The notes under the pieces are model-generated. The model was given only the letters and a program-made list of their open reading frames with translations. It was not told the origin of the DNA and did no database searches. The translations under genes and the position numbers were made by a program. From Thiomicrorhabdus sp. zzn3 (GTDB lineage: Bacteria; Pseudomonadota; Gammaproteobacteria; Thiomicrospirales; Thiomicrospiraceae), in NCBI RefSeq assembly GCF_029767755.1, contig NZ_JARUQS010000001.1, positions 558,001-622,000 of the forward strand: 64,000 nucleotides of DNA. The letters run 5' to 3'. Below are positions 1-9,161 of this stretch, one piece after another. The stretch's first letter is position 1. Every line of letters starts with the position of its first letter.

Positions 1-2396
1 TCTTTGAGCATGGTATCGTCACCGTGCTCCTTAATCCAGCTATCCAAAGCATAACCGGTTCCTTGCCAAGCCGGGAAGGTTAAGCGTGCTTGCGCCCAGC
101 CGAAAATCCATGGAATGGCACGGATTGACGATTTGGACAGGTTGCCTTTCTTACGGTGAGAAGGGCGCGAGCCGATATTCAGTAAACCGATTTCCGTTAC
201 CGGGGTAGCCTGGTAGAAGAACTCGAAGAAACCTTCGGTATGGTCGGTCAGCTCACGGAAGCACTGCTCTCCCTGCTCAGCCAGTTTCTGCATGGTTCGC
301 AGGTATTCTGGGTTATCCGCCTTAGGTGGTTTGATCAGGCCGGTACTGGCTTTCATCAACCCGGTCACACCCAATGAAAGTTCATACATGGCGGTTTCGG
401 TGTTGCTGTACTTGTATGACAGTACTTCACCCTGTTCAGTGAATTTGATGGCTCCGCGAACCGTTCCGGTTGGCTGAGACAGGATCGCATGATGGGTTGG
501 TCCGCCTCCACGGCCCACTGTACCACCGCGACCATGGAATAGACGGCAATCGATGCCATACTGGTCTGCCAGCTCCATAATGGATTGCTGAGCTTGATAC
601 AGGCTCCATGCTGAGGATAAGTTACCGCCGTCCTTAGCGGAATCGGAGTATCCCAGCATGATTTCTTGCTGATTACCGGATGATTCCAGCATCACGCGAT
701 AGGTGTCGTTTTCCAGCAATGCTTGAGTCACCGGAACAATGTGTTTCAAGTCCTCAATGGTTTCAAACAGAGGGCTGATGCGGATATCGCAATAAGGTTT
801 TCCGGCATTGTAACCAGCCAAACCGGCTTGGTGCGCGAGGAACAGCACCTCCATGACATGGCTGGCTTCATGCGTCATGGAGATGACATAATTGTTAAAG
901 GCCTTAGGGCTGATTTCCTTGCGCATTTTGCGAATAACATTAAAGACTTCCAGCACCTCTTTGGTCATGTCTTTAAGGTCAAGGTGCTGAGTGTCGATGA
1001 TGGTCGCTGAACCGACATGCTGTGCCAGGAGTTCGAGTTTTTCCGACTCTGAAAGCGCGTTATAGTCAATATTCAAATGTGACAGCAGGTCGGCAACGGC
1101 TTCGCTGTGCACGGTCGATTCTTGGCGAATGTCCAGACGCATCAGATAGAAACCGAAGGTCTGCACCAAGCGGATCAAATCTTGTAGATCGGCGTTAGCC
1201 ACGTTTTCATCACCGTGTTCACACAAGGATTTATGAATCAATTGCAGGTCGCTCAGCAATTCGTCTTCCGAGTTGTAAGCAAACGGTGATTTCTTGATTG
1301 GACTGCCGTTCAGTTTGGCTTCTACGTAATTCAGGTTTTGTTGTAGGCGTCCGCGAATCAGGTAAAGGAAACGACGGTAAGGTTCATCACGGAAACGTTC
1401 CGGGCGTTTTTTAAAGACCATTTCCATCAGGTCAGCGTCCACAATGGTGGCCTTGTTGATCAGGTCCTGATTGATGTCGCTGATAAAACGAGAGTGAGTC
1501 AATTTATGACTTAAATCGAAGACGCGGTTTTGATATTCATAAAGTACCGAACGCGTTTGCAGCAGAAGCGCTTTAACCGTCGTGTCATGGGTGACGAACG
1601 GGTTACCATCACGGTCACCTCCGATCCAGGAACCAAATGTCAGGAAATTCGGCGTCTCGATTTTGTCGTCCGGATAGAAGCGGCCAAGCGCACGTTCCAT
1701 GTAGCGGTAGACTTGCGGAACCGCACTGAACAGCGACTGGCGGAAGTAGTAGATCCCGTTACGGATTTCGTCTTCCACGGTTGGTTTCATGCGACGCACT
1801 TCGTCGGTTTTCCACAGGACTTGAATTTGGTACTGCAGCTTTTTGATGACTTCTTCTTGTGCGTAAGGGTTGTTATAGGCTTCCGCCTCATTCAGTTCGC
1901 CCAGGGTCAGGAATATTTTGCGCAGGTTTTCCATCACGGCACGACGTTTCGATTCCGTCGGATGCGCGGTAAACACCGGGATGTAGTTCAGCTTGTTAAG
2001 CAGAAGTTGCACTTCGTCGGCACTGTAACCACGTGTTTTGAATTCTTCAATGGTTTTAAGGACAGAACCTTCCCATAGTGGGCCGTCCGATTTCAGTTGA
2101 CTTTGACGTTCGTGATACTGGTGCTCCTCTTCCGCCAGGTTAACCAGGCTAAAGTAGATGTTAAAGGCGCGAATAATCAGAATCAGATCGTCTGCAGATT
2201 GTTCTTCGATAAACTTGGTCAATTCGGCGCGAAGTTCCGGGTCATCCTGTTCGTGAAGTTGAATGTACCCAGTGCGCAGTTTTTCGATTGCATCCAAAAC
2301 GGGTTTGCCGACTTGGGTTTCGATGATTTCACCTAGAAGACTTCCAAGTAACTTGACGCGTGCTCTAAGTTGCTTATCTCGCTTTTCTGCAGCCAT
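1..2396 (-). CDS. ppc: Phosphoenolpyruvate carboxylase, C-terminus beyond the window
   Basis: Carboxylates phosphoenolpyruvate with bicarbonate to oxaloacetate, an anaplerotic reaction in the cytoplasm. About 798 codons are visible; the family is usually near 900 residues, so the last part lies beyond position 1. The N-terminus reads MAAEKRDKQLRARVKLLG. The family signatures are present: FTAHPTESKRR with the catalytic His, the glycine-rich GGDRDGNP loop, and FHGRGGTVGRGGGPTHH (coded near 490-545). The start is the ATG complementary to 2394-2396. It points away from ppa and fbp only in spacing; all three lie on the minus strand. The open frame is intact throughout the visible part. Confidence 0.95.
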   Translation of the reverse strand, partial: MAAEKRDKQLRARVKLLGSLLGEIIETQVGKPVLDAIEKLRTGYIQLHEQDDPELRAELTKFIEEQSADDLILIIRAFNIYFSLVNLAEEEHQYHERQSQLKSDGPLWEGSVLKTIEEFKTRGYSADEVQLLLNKLNYIPVFTAHPTESKRRAVMENLRKIFLTLGELNEAEAYNNPYAQEEVIKKLQYQIQVLWKTDEVRRMKPTVEDEIRNGIYYFRQSLFSAVPQVYRYMERALGRFYPDDKIETPNFLTFGSWIGGDRDGNPFVTHDTTVKALLLQTRSVLYEYQNRVFDLSHKLTHSRFISDINQDLINKATIVDADLMEMVFKKRPERFRDEPYRRFLYLIRGRLQQNLNYVEAKLNGSPIKKSPFAYNSEDELLSDLQLIHKSLCEHGDENVANADLQDLIRLVQTFGFYLMRLDIRQESTVHSEAVADLLSHLNIDYNALSESEKLELLAQHVGSATIIDTQHLDLKDMTKEVLEVFNVIRKMRKEISPKAFNNYVISMTHEASHVMEVLFLAHQAGLAGYNAGKPYCDIRISPLFETIEDLKHIVPVTQALLENDTYRVMLESSGNQQEIMLGYSDSAKDGGNLSSAWSLYQAQQSIMELADQYGIDCRLFHGRGGTVGRGGGPTHHAILSQPTGTVRGAIKFTEQGEVLSYKYSNTETAMYELSLGVTGLMKASTGLIKPPKADNPEYLRTMQKLAEQGEQCFRELTDHTEGFFEFFYQATPVTEIGLLNIGSRPSHRKKGNLSKSSIRAIPWIFGWAQARLTFPAWQGTGYALDSWIKEHGDDTMLK

Positions 2397-2522
2397 TTTT
2401 ACTCTCAGTTTTTATAAACAAAATTGGGGGAATTATAACAGAATCTATAGGGGAGTTAACAGAGACTTGGCCCTAATACGATTTGTCTTTTGAGGTTAGC
2501 CAGTCTTGATTAAGGCATAAAA

Positions 2523-2544
2523 AAGCCCCAAGAATGGGGCTTTG
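2523..2544 (-). terminator. Rho-independent terminator after ppa
   Basis: Stem AAAGCCCC (2523-2530) pairs with GGGGCTTT (2537-2544). Read on the minus strand it is followed by a run of T, just downstream of the ppa stop codon. Confidence 0.85.
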
Positions 2545-2557
2545 AAAGGAGGCGAGA

Positions 2558-3088
2558 TTACGCCTTTTCCTCATATTGTTTGGCACCGGCTAGAATTTCT
2601 TCACGGGCGGCATCCACGTCACCCCAGCCGTCAATCTTAACCCATTTGCCAGGTTCAAGCGCTTTATAGTGGCTGAAGAAGTGCTCGATCTGCTCTTTAA
2701 GAAGCGGAATTTGCTCAACCGCGCTGATGTCCTTGTAGATCGGCGTCAGCTTGTCAACCGGAACGGCGACCACCTTGGCGTCTTCACCACCGTCATCGGT
2801 CATTTTAAGAATGCCGATCGGGCGACAACGGATCACTGAACCAATCATTAAAGGGTGTGGCGTCACGACCAAAACGTCAACCGGATCACCGTCGTTGGCC
2901 AAGGTGTTGTTGATGTAGCCGTAGTTGGCCGGGTATTGCATGGTAGCGCCTTGAATACGGTCTACCCAAACCAGGTCGGTCTCTTTGTCTACTTCGTATT
3001 TGATTGGTGAAGCAAACGCCGGGATTTCAATAATGACGTTAATGTCGTTTGGAAGTTCATTTCCAGCAGGAACGGCTGCGTAACCCAT
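2558..3088 (-). CDS. ppa: Inorganic pyrophosphatase (family I)
   Basis: Soluble Mg-dependent enzyme that hydrolyses pyrophosphate to two phosphates and so pulls biosynthetic reactions forward. The 176-residue length is typical of bacterial family I enzymes. The metal-binding motif DGDPVDVLV is intact, as is the N-terminal [17 protein letters not shown] segment seen in this family. The gene has its own terminator at 2523-2544. It lies downstream of fbp on the same strand, but fbp also has a terminator, so the two are probably separate transcription units. The 133-base gap between them holds a tandem 20-base repeat built on CAGGCCTG. Confidence 0.96.
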   Translation of the reverse strand: MGYAAVPAGNELPNDINVIIEIPAFASPIKYEVDKETDLVWVDRIQGATMQYPANYGYINNTLANDGDPVDVLVVTPHPLMIGSVIRCRPIGILKMTDDGGEDAKVVAVPVDKLTPIYKDISAVEQIPLLKEQIEHFFSHYKALEPGKWVKIDGWGDVDAAREEILAGAKQYEEKA

Positions 3089-3100
3089 AATCTATTTCCT

Positions 3101-3150
3101 TGTTTTAAGCAGGCCTGTTCAGTTTTAAGCAGGCCTGTTCAGTTTTAATC
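3101..3150. repeat. Tandem 20-base repeat containing CAGGCCTG
   Basis: The unit AGTTTTAAGCAGGCCTGTTC occurs at 3101-3120 (first base T) and 3121-3140, followed by a partial third copy (AGTTTTAA). Each unit carries the octamer CAGGCCTG (3110-3117 and 3130-3137) with the flank TTCAGTTTT that recurs elsewhere in the window. It sits in the intergenic region between ppa and fbp. Confidence 0.9.
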
Positions 3151-3172
3151 GCAAATCAATTCGGTTTAAAGC

Positions 3173-3195
3173 AAAACACCCGCTTGAAGCGGGTG
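3173..3195 (-). terminator. Rho-independent terminator after fbp
   Basis: CACCCGCTT (3177-3185) and AAGCGGGTG (3187-3195) form a tight hairpin. On the minus strand it is followed by TTTTG, just after the fbp stop codon. Confidence 0.75.
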
Positions 3196-3221
3196 CTTAT
3201 CAGTCCAGTGAACTTGGCTTA

Positions 3222-4193
3222 TTACGCCTTGTGGTAGGCAACCACTTTAGCCACTTCGTTCTTCGATCCTAGTACCACTGGTACGCGATCGTGGATTCCT
3301 TGAGGCTCAACGTCCATGATGTCCATGCGACCTGTAGAAGAAGCACCGCCGGCTTGTTCCACGATCATCGACATTGGGTTCCCTTCGTACATTAGACGCA
3401 GTTTACCGGCCTTTGATGGATCACGGTTGTCGTATGGATACATGAAGATACCACCACGCACCAAGATGCGGTGAACTTCAGCCACCATAGAGGCTACCCA
3501 GCGCATGTTGTAACGTTTGCCTAAAGGACCTTCTTCACCTTTCAAACAGTCGTCGATGTACTGCTTCATTTCTGGTTCCCAGAAACGCTGGTTAGACATG
3601 TTGATCGCGAATTCTGCGGTGTCTTCTGGGATCGTGATGTTTGACTTGGTCAATACAAACTCACCGATGTTGGTGTCTAGGGTAAAGAAGTTAACGCCGT
3701 TACCGGTTGTCATGACCAAAATAACAGAAGGACCGTAAAGAACATAACCTGCGGCTACCTGGTTGCGACCGTTTTGTAGGAATACTTCTTGTTGATCGCC
3801 AGAACGATCGTCTTTCGCTTCCAGGATAGAGAAGATTGTGCCGACAGAAAGGTTGACGTCGATGTTTGAAGAACCATCTAACGGATCGAATGTTACCAAG
3901 TATTTACCGTCAGCATTTCCGGCCACAGTGTAATCTTCTTCTTCTGAACCGATTCCGCGCACGTATGGGTTTGAAACCAAGATGTCTTTCAACAGGTCGT
4001 TAGAAATAACGTCCAGTTTCTTTTGAGTTTCACCTTGAACGTTTTCATCTTCGGTTGCACCTAGGATGCCAGCCAACTCACCTTGGCCCAGTTTGTAGGC
4101 GATGTCTTTACAAGCGACCATAACGTGGTTGATGACCAGTTCCAGTTCGGCTGGTACACCGTCGGCGGCTAATACTTGATCAAGTCTTTTCAT
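3222..4193 (-). CDS. fbp: Fructose-1,6-bisphosphatase class I
   Basis: Hydrolyses fructose 1,6-bisphosphate to fructose 6-phosphate in gluconeogenesis and, in autotrophs, in the Calvin cycle. The 323-residue protein has the class I metal-site motif FDPLDGSSNID and the C-terminal GGIFMYPYDNRDPSKAGKL and YEGNPMSMIVEQAGG segments that bind the sugar phosphate. The start ATG (complement of 4191-4193) is preceded on the minus strand by AGAGAGAA, a fair ribosome binding site. It is divergent from thiI. Presence of this enzyme does not by itself show autotrophy. Confidence 0.96.
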   Translation of the reverse strand: MKRLDQVLAADGVPAELELVINHVMVACKDIAYKLGQGELAGILGATEDENVQGETQKKLDVISNDLLKDILVSNPYVRGIGSEEEDYTVAGNADGKYLVTFDPLDGSSNIDVNLSVGTIFSILEAKDDRSGDQQEVFLQNGRNQVAAGYVLYGPSVILVMTTGNGVNFFTLDTNIGEFVLTKSNITIPEDTAEFAINMSNQRFWEPEMKQYIDDCLKGEEGPLGKRYNMRWVASMVAEVHRILVRGGIFMYPYDNRDPSKAGKLRLMYEGNPMSMIVEQAGGASSTGRMDIMDVEPQGIHDRVPVVLGSKNEVAKVVAYHKA

Positions 4194-4434
4194 CGAGATT
4201 CTCTCTATATTGAATTGAAAATTGAAAAAAATTGCGGCAATTCTATCATGTTGACTTTAAAAGGTACAAGTTCATCAAGGTGGATGACAATCGCTTAAAG
4301 GGCGGGTTTGGTTGCTTTAGTCGTGAATGGCGCGGTTTGAGATGGTCTTGGGTTAACGGTTTTTTATCTGTTGGGTAAACTTGGTAGAATAGGCGTTTTG
4401 CAATCGGATAACTCCCTCAGCGGTACAGGCTTTT

Positions 4435-5892
4435 ATGAAATTCATCGTTAAATTTTTCCCGGAAATTATGGTCAAGGGGCATGCGGCCAAGAAAAAAATG
4501 GTCAGTCAGTTGAACGACAATCTGCGCACCTTGCTATTGCGGGTGAATCCGCAGGTTGAAATCAAGCGTTTCTGGGACAAAATCGAAGTGCAGACGGCAG
4601 ATGAGTTTGTGCCTGCGGTGCGTAAGGTGCTGTTGCAAACGCCAGGGGTGGAGCACATTCTGGAAGTGATCCAGTATTCGAATCTGGAGACTCTGGAGGC
4701 GATGGCGGACAAGGTGGCGGAGCATGCGGTGCCGTGGATTGAAGGTAAAACGTTTGTGGTACGTGTCAAACGCAGCGGAACCCATGAGTTTAGTTCGTTT
4801 GATGCCGAGCGTTTTTTGGGCGGGGTGTTGCTGCAAAAAGGTCAAGCCAAGAAGGTCGATTTACATCATCCGGAGGTCAAGGTCGAAGTTCATATTAGCC
4901 AGCAGGATCTGAATATCGTCACCGCAAAGCGAACGGGCCTGGGTGGATTTCCGATGGGATCACAAGGTCAGTTGTTGTCGTTGATGTCCGGCGGGTTCGA
5001 CTCGACGATTGCCAGCTATTTGACCATGAAACGCGGTATCAAAACCCATTTTATCTTCTTTAATCTCGGCGGTGCGGCTCATGAAATCGGCGTTAAACAG
5101 GTTGCGCTGTATTTATGGAGCCAGTTTGGCGCCTCGCATCGAGTCTCGTTTGTTACCGTACCGTTTGAGGCCGTGGTGGAAGAGATCTTCCGTTCTACCC
5201 ATGAAAGCTACATGGGGGTGACGTTAAAGCGTTTGATGTTGATGGCGGCGGAAAAAGTGGCCAAACAGATGGGGATTGATGCGTTGGTCACTGGAGAGAG
5301 TGTGGCTCAGGTGAGCAGTCAAACTCTGCGTAATCTCGCGGTGATTGACAGCGTCACCAACATGCTGGTGTTGCGTCCTTTGGCGACCATGAACAAGCCT
5401 GAGATCATGGCGTTGGCCGACCACATCGGAACGCGGCATTTTGCGGAGAATATGCCGGAATATTGCGGGGTGATTTCCAAGAACCCGGTGACCAATGCGT
5501 CGTTTGAACGTATGGAAAAAGAGGCGGCCAAGTTTGATTATGCGGTATTGGATCAAGCCGTTGAATCGGCGGTCACCATTCCGGTCGACCAAATCGTTCA
5601 GGATGTGACCGAAACCGCGCATATAGAGATTCTCAACGACATTCCTGATAACACGGCGGTAATCGATATCCGGGCCGAAGCCGAACAGCAGGCACGCCCT
5701 TTAAAAGGGTTGGAGAGTGTTGAGGTATTGAGCATCCCATTTCATCAGCTCAACAAATCCTTTGCGAAACTGGACCAAGGGAAAGGCTATCTGCTCTATT
5801 GCGAAAAAGGGGTGATGAGCCAGCTTCACGCCCAGTATTTGCAAGACCAAGGGTTTGATAATGTCAGGGTGTATCGTCCCGCCGATCATTGA
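4435..5892 (+). CDS. thiI: tRNA 4-thiouridine synthetase with C-terminal rhodanese domain
   Basis: Makes 4-thiouridine at position 8 of tRNA and, in many bacteria, donates sulfur for the thiamine thiazole. The 485-residue protein has an N-terminal ferredoxin-like plus THUMP region (about 1-170), the adenylating PP-loop SGGFDST (185-191) and a C-terminal rhodanese domain. The rhodanese Cys456 (YCEKG) and its partner Cys344 (YCGV) fall at the same positions as in the Escherichia coli enzyme, so this is the long gammaproteobacterial form. Its stop codon overlaps the 3' end of the convergent mltF-like gene by seven bases. Confidence 0.96.
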   Translation: MKFIVKFFPEIMVKGHAAKKKMVSQLNDNLRTLLLRVNPQVEIKRFWDKIEVQTADEFVPAVRKVLLQTPGVEHILEVIQYSNLETLEAMADKVAEHAVPWIEGKTFVVRVKRSGTHEFSSFDAERFLGGVLLQKGQAKKVDLHHPEVKVEVHISQQDLNIVTAKRTGLGGFPMGSQGQLLSLMSGGFDSTIASYLTMKRGIKTHFIFFNLGGAAHEIGVKQVALYLWSQFGASHRVSFVTVPFEAVVEEIFRSTHESYMGVTLKRLMLMAAEKVAKQMGIDALVTGESVAQVSSQTLRNLAVIDSVTNMLVLRPLATMNKPEIMALADHIGTRHFAENMPEYCGVISKNPVTNASFERMEKEAAKFDYAVLDQAVESAVTIPVDQIVQDVTETAHIEILNDIPDNTAVIDIRAEAEQQARPLKGLESVEVLSIPFHQLNKSFAKLDQGKGYLLYCEKGVMSQLHAQYLQDQGFDNVRVYRPADH

Positions 5893-7436
5893 ACGGTGTC
5901 CGAGGTGTTTTGCTGAGCTTCTTGTTGTTCGGATGAGGTGGCAATCACCTCTTCGTCCAAGTCGTTTTCAAGTTGTTTGGCTTTGAGGAGCTTTTTGGTG
6001 TCCGAAAGCGTTTTGTAACTTTTTAAAGCGAATTTGGTTTTTTGGATTTTGGTTACATAATCCACCGTTTCATGGCCGATGGTATTGCGTGCGACCACCT
6101 CCACATTGTAGAACCATTTGTTCGGATTCAGCCCTAAATTGTGCGCTTGGCGCTGCATCTTGCGCACCCGTCCCGGTCCGGCATTATAAGCGGCTAATGA
6201 AAAGTTGATTTGGTCTTCCGGGCTGTATTCCGGTCCTGAAAAATAGGTGTCACGCAAGAAGGCCAGATATTTCACGCCGGCGTGGATATTGTTTTCCAGT
6301 GTTTTAATGTTTTTGATGCCGACGTTTTTCGAACTCGCCGTCGAAGGTTTGATCTGCATGATGCCATAAGCGCCGGCGTGGCTGGTGAGGTTTTGGTTAA
6401 ACTTCGACTCCTGATAGGCCTGGGCGGCAATCAAGAACCAATCAAAACCGTAGAACTCCGAATATAGCTGTAGGTAGTAGGAGAGACATTCGGTATTTTC
6501 AATTTCGGAAAGCAGTTCGGGTTGGCGAATCCAGTAGGCGTTTTCGAAGTATTTGCGGTAGAGGCTGTTCCCCAGAAGGCGGCCTTGTCTGGCGTAGGTG
6601 TGAATAAAGGCATTTAACGACTCTTTGAGTTCGGGAAGGTGGCGGTTCAATGCCCAGGCGATTTGTCCGCCGTGATGAAAGACCATGTCTTCATGCACTT
6701 CAATGTTTTCTAACGCTTTCTGGTAGATTTCTGCAATGTGATTATCGGCGACGGTATAGAGGTAAATGCCGGCATTAACCAGTTCTAAAACATCTTCCGC
6801 TTCAAACAAAGGGTCGGCTTGCACGATTTCAATTGGCTCCAAGCCGTGCAAGCCTAAAAACTGATTAAACATGCGCAGGTGAATGATGTAGCTGCTGTTG
6901 GCCACCGCGATGATTCGTTTTCCAGCCAGGTCTTCAAGTCGGGTAATCGGGGGCGCGCCTTTATGGCTGATTAACACTTCCTGGATGTCGGTGATGTAAG
7001 GGTCGGTGAAGTCGACCAGTGCACTTCGTTCAGGGGTGATGGTCAGGCCGGAAGCGATTAAATCCCCTCTGCCTTGCAACAGTTCATTAAACAGTTGGTT
7101 AAAAGGGCGGACCAAAAAAACCACATGGGTCTTGTAGCGTTCGCGGCGCGGGCCGCGATTGAGGTAGTTTTCATAAGCACGCAGCAGATCGTATTCGATT
7201 CCGCGTCGACCTTTGCGGGTTTCAAAAAAGTTGGTGCGATTATGACTGACTAAGACGCGTAATATTCGCCGTTCTCGAATTTGTTCCAAGTCTCCGATGA
7301 AGGATTGTTGAATTCGGTCGGTCAGCGAGGTGGTTTCAACGGTCTTTTGGGCGAGTGAAGCCGGGCTTAACAGCAAAAAGCCGGTGATTAGCAAGATAGA
7401 TGTCTTGGTTGTCTTCAGCAATGGATGAAACCACAC
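5886..7436 (-). CDS. mltF: Membrane-bound lytic murein transglycosylase F
   Basis: Cleaves the glycan strand of peptidoglycan between MurNAc and GlcNAc in the periplasm. The 516-residue protein starts with a signal sequence (about 1-29, ending SPASLAQ), followed by a periplasmic solute-binding-like domain (about 55-290; GDLIASGLTITPERS) that is the regulatory module of MltF, and a C-terminal SLT domain with catalytic Glu343 in YQESKF, then GIMQIKPSTA and AAYNAGPGRV. A lipobox is not evident, so anchoring may differ from E. coli. The tail is acidic and Gln-rich. It is convergent with thiI. Confidence 0.9.
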   Translation of the reverse strand: MWFHPLLKTTKTSILLITGFLLLSPASLAQKTVETTSLTDRIQQSFIGDLEQIRERRILRVLVSHNRTNFFETRKGRRGIEYDLLRAYENYLNRGPRRERYKTHVVFLVRPFNQLFNELLQGRGDLIASGLTITPERSALVDFTDPYITDIQEVLISHKGAPPITRLEDLAGKRIIAVANSSYIIHLRMFNQFLGLHGLEPIEIVQADPLFEAEDVLELVNAGIYLYTVADNHIAEIYQKALENIEVHEDMVFHHGGQIAWALNRHLPELKESLNAFIHTYARQGRLLGNSLYRKYFENAYWIRQPELLSEIENTECLSYYLQLYSEFYGFDWFLIAAQAYQESKFNQNLTSHAGAYGIMQIKPSTASSKNVGIKNIKTLENNIHAGVKYLAFLRDTYFSGPEYSPEDQINFSLAAYNAGPGRVRKMQRQAHNLGLNPNKWFYNVEVVARNTIGHETVDYVTKIQKTKFALKSYKTLSDTKKLLKAKQLENDLDEEVIATSSEQQEAQQNTSDTVQ

Positions 7437-7467
7437 AGTGAAATTGAATCTATTGTAGACAAGTTTT

Positions 7468-7475
7468 CAGGCCTG
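7468..7475. repeat. CAGGCCTG element in the mltF-lpd gap
   Basis: Exact copy of the octamer that is over-represented in this window, here in the divergent intergenic region between the mltF-like gene and the dehydrogenase gene. Confidence 0.7.
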
Positions 7476-7554
7476 ACAAACCTTAATTTTAATTCCGTTG
7501 AGTCTAAGTGGTTTTGCTTAACGTTTAAATTCGTAAATTGTTGGAATAAACGCC

Positions 7555-7582
7555 TTGTGCCTATGTTGTTGCCGGGTAAAAT
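7555..7582 (+). promoter_or_regulatory. Possible sigma-70 promoter of the lpd-like gene
   Basis: TTGTGC (7555-7560), a 16-base spacer and TAAAAT (7577-7582), about 40 bases before the start codon. Spacing is acceptable and both hexamers are partial matches. Confidence 0.45.
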
Positions 7583-7622
7583 GGAGCTTTCAATATCAAG
7601 TTTTTAAGGGAGTCGGTGGGCG

Positions 7623-9035
7623 ATGCGTAAGGTCAAGTATGCCATTATCGGAGCAGGAACATCAGGGCTCACGGCGATGAGTACGATTCGTAAGCAGACA
7701 GAAGATTTTGTGCTGATTAATGGCGGTCATTATGGTACGACTTGTGCACGTGTGGGCTGCATGCCATCCAAGGCGATGATTCAGTCTGCGAATCTGTTTC
7801 ACAAACGTTATCAATTTGCCGAGTTTGGCGTCCAAGGTGGAGAGGCTTTGCAAGTTGATCAGCAGGCCGTGCTGAAACGGGTGCGCCGTTTGCGCGATCG
7901 ATTTACCGGCGGGGTGAAGGCAGGTACCACGGATGCATTGCCAGAATCGCAGTTGATTTCAGGCTATGCGCGCTTTACCGGAGAAAACCGGCTTGAAGTG
8001 AATGGTCAACAGATTGAAGCCGAATGCATCATCATCGCTACCGGTTCGGAACCGGTGGTTCCAGCAGCGTGGCAGAATCTGGGGGATCGCCTGCTGACCA
8101 GTGATACCATTTTTGAACAGGACGTTCTGCCAAAGCGCATGGCCGTCATCGGGCTGGGGGTGATTGGTTTGGAGTTGGGACAGGCGATGTCTCGACTGGG
8201 TGTTGATGTCTCCGGCTTTGAGTTGTCCGATTTTATTGGTGGACTCTCTGTGCCGGAGGTCAATCAAAAGGCGATTGAGTTGTTTTCCCAAGAATTTCCT
8301 CTTTATTTGGGGGAGGCATCAAGCTTGGAGGGGGGCGCTAACGGGGTTAAAGTGGTGACCTCAAAAACAGAGGTTGAGGTGGATGCGGTATTGGCTTCAT
8401 TGGGGCGGCGCCCTAACTTGGATTCTCTGAACCTAGAGGCGGCTGGGATTGAATTGGATGGGCGAGGAATGCCTAGCTTTAATCGGCACACGATGCAGGT
8501 TGAAGACAAGCCTATTTTTATTGCCGGCGACGTGAACGGTTACCGGCCGATTCTGCATGAAGCCGGGTATGAAGGTAAAATAGCGGCGCTGAATGCGTTA
8601 GCCTTTCCGGAGGTCGAGGCGTATGAGCGCAAAACGCCATTGGGTATCGCGTTTACCGATCCGGAAATGGCATCGTTTGGCGTTTCGTTTAAGAGCTTGA
8701 ATCCCGACCGTATTGAAATGGCGACATTTGATTTGGAACGTAATAACGGACGGGCAATTGTCATGCACGAGGACCACGGCCTGATTTGTTTATATGCCGA
8801 CAAAATCAACAAGTGTTTGTTGGGTGGCGAGCTGATTATGCCGCATGCGGAACATTTCGCCCACCTGTTGAGCTGGGCGGTGGAACAGCGCATGACGGTT
8901 TTGGAGTTGATGCGTATGCCGTTCTATCACCCGGTGTTGGAAGAGGCGATACAGTCTGCGGTTCAAAAACTCTATTATGCGGTTTATGATGAAGACGAAA
9001 GGCCGATGGCACCAGAATTAACACTAATGCAATAA
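7623..9035 (+). CDS. Dihydrolipoamide dehydrogenase-like flavoprotein
   Basis: Class I pyridine nucleotide-disulfide oxidoreductase. The N-terminal FAD-binding GAGTSG motif (about 10-15), the redox-active pair Cys41/Cys46 in CARVGCMPSK, the NAD(P)-binding GLGVIGLELG and the C-terminal FYHPVLEE with the His-Glu acid-base pair are all present; 470 residues is the usual length. The complete catalytic set argues for a true dihydrolipoyl dehydrogenase or a close relative using another disulfide. It stands alone with no 2-oxoacid dehydrogenase genes around it, so the physiological partner cannot be read from context. Confidence 0.8.
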   Translation: MRKVKYAIIGAGTSGLTAMSTIRKQTEDFVLINGGHYGTTCARVGCMPSKAMIQSANLFHKRYQFAEFGVQGGEALQVDQQAVLKRVRRLRDRFTGGVKAGTTDALPESQLISGYARFTGENRLEVNGQQIEAECIIIATGSEPVVPAAWQNLGDRLLTSDTIFEQDVLPKRMAVIGLGVIGLELGQAMSRLGVDVSGFELSDFIGGLSVPEVNQKAIELFSQEFPLYLGEASSLEGGANGVKVVTSKTEVEVDAVLASLGRRPNLDSLNLEAAGIELDGRGMPSFNRHTMQVEDKPIFIAGDVNGYRPILHEAGYEGKIAALNALAFPEVEAYERKTPLGIAFTDPEMASFGVSFKSLNPDRIEMATFDLERNNGRAIVMHEDHGLICLYADKINKCLLGGELIMPHAEHFAHLLSWAVEQRMTVLELMRMPFYHPVLEEAIQSAVQKLYYAVYDEDERPMAPELTLMQ

Positions 9036-9051
9036 AAAGATAGTGTTTTTT

Positions 9052-9059
9052 GGTATAAT
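9052..9059 (+). promoter_or_regulatory. Extended -10 promoter of rnr-rlmB
   Basis: TGGTATAAT has a perfect TATAAT (9054-9059) with an upstream TG, the extended -10 form; a -35 box is weak. It lies 95 bases before the rnr start codon. Confidence 0.55.
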
Positions 9060-9082
9060 GCGGCCGGTTTTTAAATTTAATT

Positions 9083-9161
9083 AGCCCCGTCAAACGTCTC
9101 GGTCGTCATGATGGCGGGACCTCTAGGCGGGGCTTAAACTTATATGGTGTCGAGTGACTAA
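9083..9161 (+). promoter_or_regulatory. Structured rnr leader with a five-codon ORF overlapping the rnr start
   Basis: AGCCCCG (9083-9089) can pair with CGGGGCT (9128-9134), enclosing 38 bases. Directly after it an ATG at 9144 opens the mini-ORF MVSSD, whose stop (9159-9161) overlaps the GTG start of rnr at 9154. The AGGCGGGG that could serve as its ribosome binding site lies in the 3' arm of the stem, while the GTG has no good site of its own. Coupled or conditional translation of rnr is an inference. Confidence 0.4.

Noticed and set aside
1530-2078. 182-codon open frame on the plus strand inside ppc
   Set aside because: Antisense to a strongly conserved enzyme gene; no recognisable family and no binding site.
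3101-3150. CRISPR array
   Set aside because: Repeats are directly abutting with no spacers and only about 2.4 units.
9083-9134. Known riboswitch before rnr
   Set aside because: A single long-range stem with no motif of a known class.
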